DNA of 8,220 bases, taken from contig CAJCJE010000449.1 in NCBI GenBank assembly GCA_903970565.1, positions 1-8,220 of the forward strand, in the 5' to 3' direction. Below, in pieces: positions 5,342-8,220 of this stretch. The notes below the pieces were generated by a model, which saw only the letters and a list, made by a program, of their open reading frames with translations, did not search any database and was not told the DNA's origin. The position numbers and the translations under genes are program-made. Position 1 is the stretch's first letter; the number at the start of each line of letters is the position of its first letter. The DNA is from Candidatus Melainabacteria bacterium (GTDB lineage: Bacteria > Actinomycetota > Actinomycetes > Mycobacteriales > Pseudonocardiaceae).

Positions 5342-7762
5342 CTATTTGCCGGTGGAACCCGGTGCCAGCGATGCGGGTGGCTGGGCGTTCGGCGGGGGTG
5401 GGGTCACCCCGGTACTCACATAGATGGTGATCGTGGTTCCGGCCGGCTGATTGCTCTGCGGCGTCTCACCGACCACGGTGCCCTTGGCCTGGGTGGAGTT
5501 GAAGTCCTTCACGCTGACCTGGTAGCCGGCCCCCTGTAGGGCAGCGGTCGCGGCGGACTGGGGCATTGTGAACACGAACGGCACGAGCTGTCCGTGCGGG
5601 TTGCGCTCCAGATAGGCCGGGTCGGCGGCGACCACCGGCTGAGCCGCCTGGTTGGCCAGGATCTGTTCGAATGCCTGGAAGAACGTCGGCGCGGCGAGTG
5701 AGGCACCGAACGCCTCGTTGGACTTGCTACACGAGTGCTGGGTGATCAGGTGTGGCGGCGCTCCGACGCAGATGACCGCCGGCCGGCTGCCGTCCGCGAA
5801 GACCAGCGAGGACGAGGCGTAGCCGTTGACGATGGCGAGGTAGCCGACGGACTCGTTGTTCTGCGTGGTGCCCGTCTTGGCCGACAGCGGCAGGGTCCAG
5901 CCGTCGAGGGAGGCCTGAACGGCCGCGGTGCCGTCCCCGGTGGTGTCGTGGCTCATCCCGTTGAGGATGGTGTTCGCCTCCGCCTGCGGGATCACCTGCT
6001 CGCACGGCTGCTGGCTGACCTGGACCGGTTGGCCGTAGCGGTCGGTGACCGAGCCGATCGGGTTCGCCGGGCACCAGGTGCCGCCGCTGCCCAGGGTCGC
6101 GGCTACGTTCGCGTGCTCCAGCGGGCTGAGCGCGCCGACACCGAGGGTGAACGCCGGCGTGTTCAGGTAGGAGGTCAACTGCGGCTGGTTGAAGTTCTGG
6201 CTCGTGGAACTCGGGTCCGGCGCCTTGCCGGCCTGGTTGCTCATGATGGTGTTGCGCATCCCGAGCCGGTAGGCCATGTCCAGCACGTTCGGCATACCGT
6301 CATTGAGTTCCAGCCCGACGAACGCGGTGTTCGGTGAGCGGGCGAGCGCGTCGTAGAGCGGCAGGCTCGCCGGCGAGCCGTCGTTGTTGCTCACCTGGTA
6401 CTCGCCCTTGGCGCGGTCGGTCGGCACCGGGTAGGGGAAGTCCTCGGTGTTCGGGTTCTGCAGAATCGTGTTCAGGCCGACCTTGCCCTGTTCCATACCG
6501 GACGCGGTGGTGAACAACTTGAAGGTCGACCCACCACCGAATTCGTCATCGACGTCTTCCACCAGATTGGACTCGGTATTGGCATTTCCGCCGCCGGTAC
6601 CGAAATTCCGGTTGGCGACCATCGCGAGGACGTTGTGCGAATTCTGGCCCGGCTGGATGACCACGAATGTATTGGCTATGCCGTAGGTGTTCGGGTCGAC
6701 CGCCTTGTCGGCAGCCGCCTTGGCGGCGGCGCTGACCGACGGGTTCAGAGTGGTCTTGATGGTGTAGCCGCCGGTCGCCAGCTGGTCGGCGGTGAATCCG
6801 GCGTTCTCCAGGTACTGCAAGGCATAGTCACAGAAGAAGCCGGCGTCGTCATCGGAGAGGTTGAGACAGCTGCTGGAGGGCATACTCGGCGCGGTGCCCA
6901 CCACGCCGAGCGGTTGCGCCTCGTCGGCCCTGGCGTCCTGCTGGCTGATCGAGCCGTAGGTCGCCATTGCCTTCAGCACGGCGTTCCGGCGCTGCATCGC
7001 GTTGTCCGGGTGTTTGTACGGGTCGTAGAGGTTCGGGTTGTTGACCATGCCGGCGAGCAGTGCGGCCTGGGGGACGGTCAACTGGGCCGGCGTCACGTTG
7101 AAGTAGGCGTTGGCCGCCGCGCCGATACCGAAGGGGCCGGCCGGCTTGTCACCGAAGGGGACCACGTTCAGGTAACCGGTGAGGATGTCGTTCTTCGACA
7201 TGGTCTGGGCGAGCGTGATCGCGACCTTGGCCTCTTTCAGCTTCCGGGCCAGGGACTGGTCGATGTCGGCCTGCTGGGCGGCTTTCGCCTGCGCCAGCTG
7301 CGGCGCGCTGGCGCCGACCTGCGGCCGGTCGACGACCCACTCCAGGTAGTTCTTCACGTACTGCTGGGTCAGCGTGGACGCGCCCTGGGTCGCGCCGCCG
7401 TTGGAGTCGTGCAGGGCGGCCCGGACCGTGCTCTGCACGTCGATGCCGGACTCCTCGCGGAAGCGGTGGTCCTCGATGTCGATGATCGCCGCGGTCATGT
7501 TCGGCGAGATCTGGTCGTAGGAGACCGGCAACCGATACTGGTCGAACAGTTCGGCCAGGGGCGTGCCGGTGCTGTCCTCGATCGTGGTGACCAGCGGTAC
7601 CTGGCTGACCGCCAGGCTGCTGGAGATGCTGTCCACCGAGTCGCTGACTTGGTTGGACAGGGAGCCGACGCCGATCGCCATCGGAGAGAGGATGCCAGCC
7701 AACAGCACCCCGGCCAAAGCGCACAAACCGAGCATTCTGAGCAAACCAACGGGAACTCGCAC
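5342..7762 (-). CDS. ponA2: Bifunctional class A penicillin-binding protein with PASTA domain (PonA2-type)
   Basis: This 806-aa membrane-anchored enzyme builds peptidoglycan outside the membrane: it polymerises lipid II glycan and cross-links stem peptides. An N-terminal transmembrane segment lies at about residues 7-34. The GT51 glycosyltransferase follows, with catalytic E97 in EDHRF, the motif GASTLTQQ (127-134), and KLKEAKVAITLAQ with YLNVVPFG (to ~204). The transpeptidase has all three active-site motifs: STFK (S412, K415), SPN (476-478) and KTG (629-631). A single PASTA domain occupies about 718-785, followed by a Pro-rich tail. Length and layout match mycobacterial PonA2 (~810 aa). Six extracytoplasmic cysteines fall in three close pairs (299/311, 564/587, 665/678), suggesting disulfides. 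The start GTG 7762 has no Shine-Dalgarno; TAGGCT ends 6 nt before it. It is divergent from the WhiB4/WblA-type gene, as in Mycobacterium. Confidence 0.95.
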   Translation of the reverse strand: MRVPVGLLRMLGLCALAGVLLAGILSPMAIGVGSLSNQVSDSVDSISSSLAVSQVPLVTTIEDSTGTPLAELFDQYRLPVSYDQISPNMTAAIIDIEDHRFREESGIDVQSTVRAALHDSNGGATQGASTLTQQYVKNYLEWVVDRPQVGASAPQLAQAKAAQQADIDQSLARKLKEAKVAITLAQTMSKNDILTGYLNVVPFGDKPAGPFGIGAAANAYFNVTPAQLTVPQAALLAGMVNNPNLYDPYKHPDNAMQRRNAVLKAMATYGSISQQDARADEAQPLGVVGTAPSMPSSSCLNLSDDDAGFFCDYALQYLENAGFTADQLATGGYTIKTTLNPSVSAAAKAAADKAVDPNTYGIANTFVVIQPGQNSHNVLAMVANRNFGTGGGNANTESNLVEDVDDEFGGGSTFKLFTTASGMEQGKVGLNTILQNPNTEDFPYPVPTDRAKGEYQVSNNDGSPASLPLYDALARSPNTAFVGLELNDGMPNVLDMAYRLGMRNTIMSNQAGKAPDPSSTSQNFNQPQLTSYLNTPAFTLGVGALSPLEHANVAATLGSGGTWCPANPIGSVTDRYGQPVQVSQQPCEQVIPQAEANTILNGMSHDTTGDGTAAVQASLDGWTLPLSAKTGTTQNNESVGYLAIVNGYASSSLVFADGSRPAVICVGAPPHLITQHSCSKSNEAFGASLAAPTFFQAFEQILANQAAQPVVAADPAYLERNPHGQLVPFVFTMPQSAATAALQGAGYQVSVKDFNSTQAKGTVVGETPQSNQPAGTTITIYVSTGVTPPPPNAQPPASLAPGSTGK

Positions 7763-7768
7763 TCGGCC

Positions 7769-7774
7769 AGCCTA
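7769..7774 (-). promoter_or_regulatory. Candidate -10 box for a leaderless PBP mRNA
   Basis: TAGGCT (minus strand, 7774 to 7769), then GGCCGA, then GTG 7762: the same hexamer and the same 6-base spacing as before the metallophosphoesterase. No Shine-Dalgarno lies between. The box falls inside one copy of the 14-bp repeat described separately. Confidence 0.5.
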
Positions 7775-7865
7775 CGCGGGGACCAGTAAGACGTGTGTTG
7801 TCACTATGTCCCACGCGGCCCTGTCAAGACCCGATCAGCCGCCATCCAGGTAACAGCTCGATATC

Positions 7866-7881
7866 CCACTGTTGGCAGTGG
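7866..7881. promoter_or_regulatory. Dyad, candidate regulator binding site
   Basis: CCACTG (7866-7871) and CAGTGG (7876-7881) form a perfect inverted repeat around TTGG, midway between the divergent PBP and WhiB genes. The size fits a dimeric regulator site. No known consensus is claimed. Confidence 0.35.
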
Positions 7882-7961
7882 AACCAATCACCTCTACAGT
7901 CCGTCAACGTCTGACGACAGCAGCAAATAGGCAGACCGGTCAGGTGGCCAGCCTATGCGAT

Positions 7962-7981
7962 CCGCCACTAGGGGGTGGCGG
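7962..7981. promoter_or_regulatory. Dyad upstream of the WhiB gene
   Basis: CCGCCAC (7962-7968) and GTGGCGG (7975-7981) form a perfect 7-bp inverted repeat around TAGGGG, 35 bases before the WhiB start codon. It may be an operator or a leader hairpin, and it lies immediately next to the second copy of the 14-bp repeat. Confidence 0.4.
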
Positions 7982-8016
7982 GTTTGAGTCGAAATGACGC
8001 TAGGAGCAGGGGGAAC

Positions 8017-8220
8017 ATGTTTCTTGACGAGTCATGTGTAGACCAATCGGACTGGCGGGTTAGTGCGTCCTGCCGCGAAGAAGACCCGGATGGCCTGTTC
8101 GTGCGTGGGGCGGAACAGCGTCGAGCCAAGCTCGTGTGCCTTGGTTGTCCGGTGCGAACCGAGTGTCTCGCCGAGGCGCTGGACAGCCGGATGGAGTTCG
8201 GCGTCTGGGGTGGGATGACC
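8017..8220 (+). CDS. wblA: WhiB-family iron-sulfur transcriptional regulator, WhiB4/WblA type (C-terminus outside window)
   Basis: Sixty-eight codons are visible from ATG 8017, preceded by AGGAG (8002-8006). All four conserved cysteines that hold the [4Fe-4S] cluster are present: C19, then C41 and C44 (CLGC), and C50. The G[VI]WGG turn (GVWGGMT, 62-68) ends the window. The stretch DPDGLFVRGAEQRRAK, then CPVRTECLAEALD and EFGVWGGMT, is close to what I recall of M. tuberculosis WhiB4 and S. coelicolor WblA. The divergent ponA2 neighbour matches the mycobacterial whiB4 locus. WhiB4 senses oxygen and NO through its cluster and tunes redox and beta-lactam responses; WblA represses antibiotic production and is needed for aerial development. 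Which role applies here is unknown. An extra Cys at position 7 lies outside the usual set. The basic DNA-binding tail is beyond the window. Confidence 0.93.
   Translation, partial: MFLDESCVDQSDWRVSASCREEDPDGLFVRGAEQRRAKLVCLGCPVRTECLAEALDSRMEFGVWGGMT

Larger units (their letters stand above)
7765..7959. repeat. 14-bp direct repeat pair in the PBP/WhiB intergenic region
   Basis: GGCCAGCCTACGCG (7765-7778) recurs as GGCCAGCCTATGCG (7946-7959), 13 of 14 bases identical and 181 bases apart. The first copy covers the PBP -10 box and reaches within 3 bases of its start; the second lies about 58 bases before the WhiB start. This is a candidate shared operator for the divergent pair. A 14-base match in GC-rich DNA could also arise by chance. 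Confidence 0.45.

Noticed and set aside
6635..7789. A 384-codon plus-strand open frame opposite the PBP
   Set aside because: Shadow of the PBP gene: Val/Gly/Arg-rich, no motif, no ribosome binding site.

Overview
This window is about 8.2 kb of GC-rich DNA from an actinobacterium. The best guess is a Pseudonocardiales-type genome (Amycolatopsis/Saccharopolyspora-like), inferred from gene content, frequent GTG starts, apparently leaderless promoters and a WhiB-family gene. The species cannot be fixed from the sequence alone.

Layout. At the left edge, 1-1366 (minus) is the N-terminal 455 codons of an S9 prolyl-oligopeptidase-family peptidase, cut by the window before its catalytic serine. Behind it, 1485-2290 (minus) holds decayed coding DNA. 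A secreted protein with a good signal peptide (start 2290) is cut off near 1834 and runs directly into a DUF4288-like gene (1485-1833) that can only be read through three frameshifts. A 411-base stretch without a gene separates this from a small conserved hypothetical gene (2702-2929, plus). Then come a G-rich palindromic patch (2953-3033), a 16-bp perfect hairpin (3048-3084) and tRNA-Pro(CGG) (3094-3167, minus).

The right half is a conserved actinobacterial block. It contains a calcineurin-like metallophosphoesterase (3190-4143, minus), a divergent GatB/YqeY-domain protein (4231-4701, plus) with a textbook terminator, a bifunctional PonA2-type class A penicillin-binding protein with a C-terminal PASTA domain (5342-7762, minus), and a divergent WhiB4/WblA-type iron-sulfur regulator (8017 to window end, plus). 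A small secreted SH3-like protein (4794-5249, plus) sits between YqeY and the PBP, bounded on both sides by strong hairpins, and looks like a lineage-specific insertion.

How they fit together. The WhiB4/WblA-PonA2 divergent pair joins a redox/developmental regulator to peptidoglycan synthesis, as in Mycobacterium (whiB4-ponA2) and Streptomyces (wblA region). The shared 254-bp intergenic region carries dyads and an imperfect 14-bp direct repeat, one copy of which covers the PBP start. Several genes here have a TANNNT -10-like hexamer ending 6-8 nt before the start codon and no Shine-Dalgarno sequence, suggesting leaderless mRNAs. I see no CRISPR array, transposase, phage gene or recognisable defence system. 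The least explained parts are the frameshifted wreckage at 1485-2290, the secreted SH3-like insertion and the repeats in the PBP/WhiB intergenic region.
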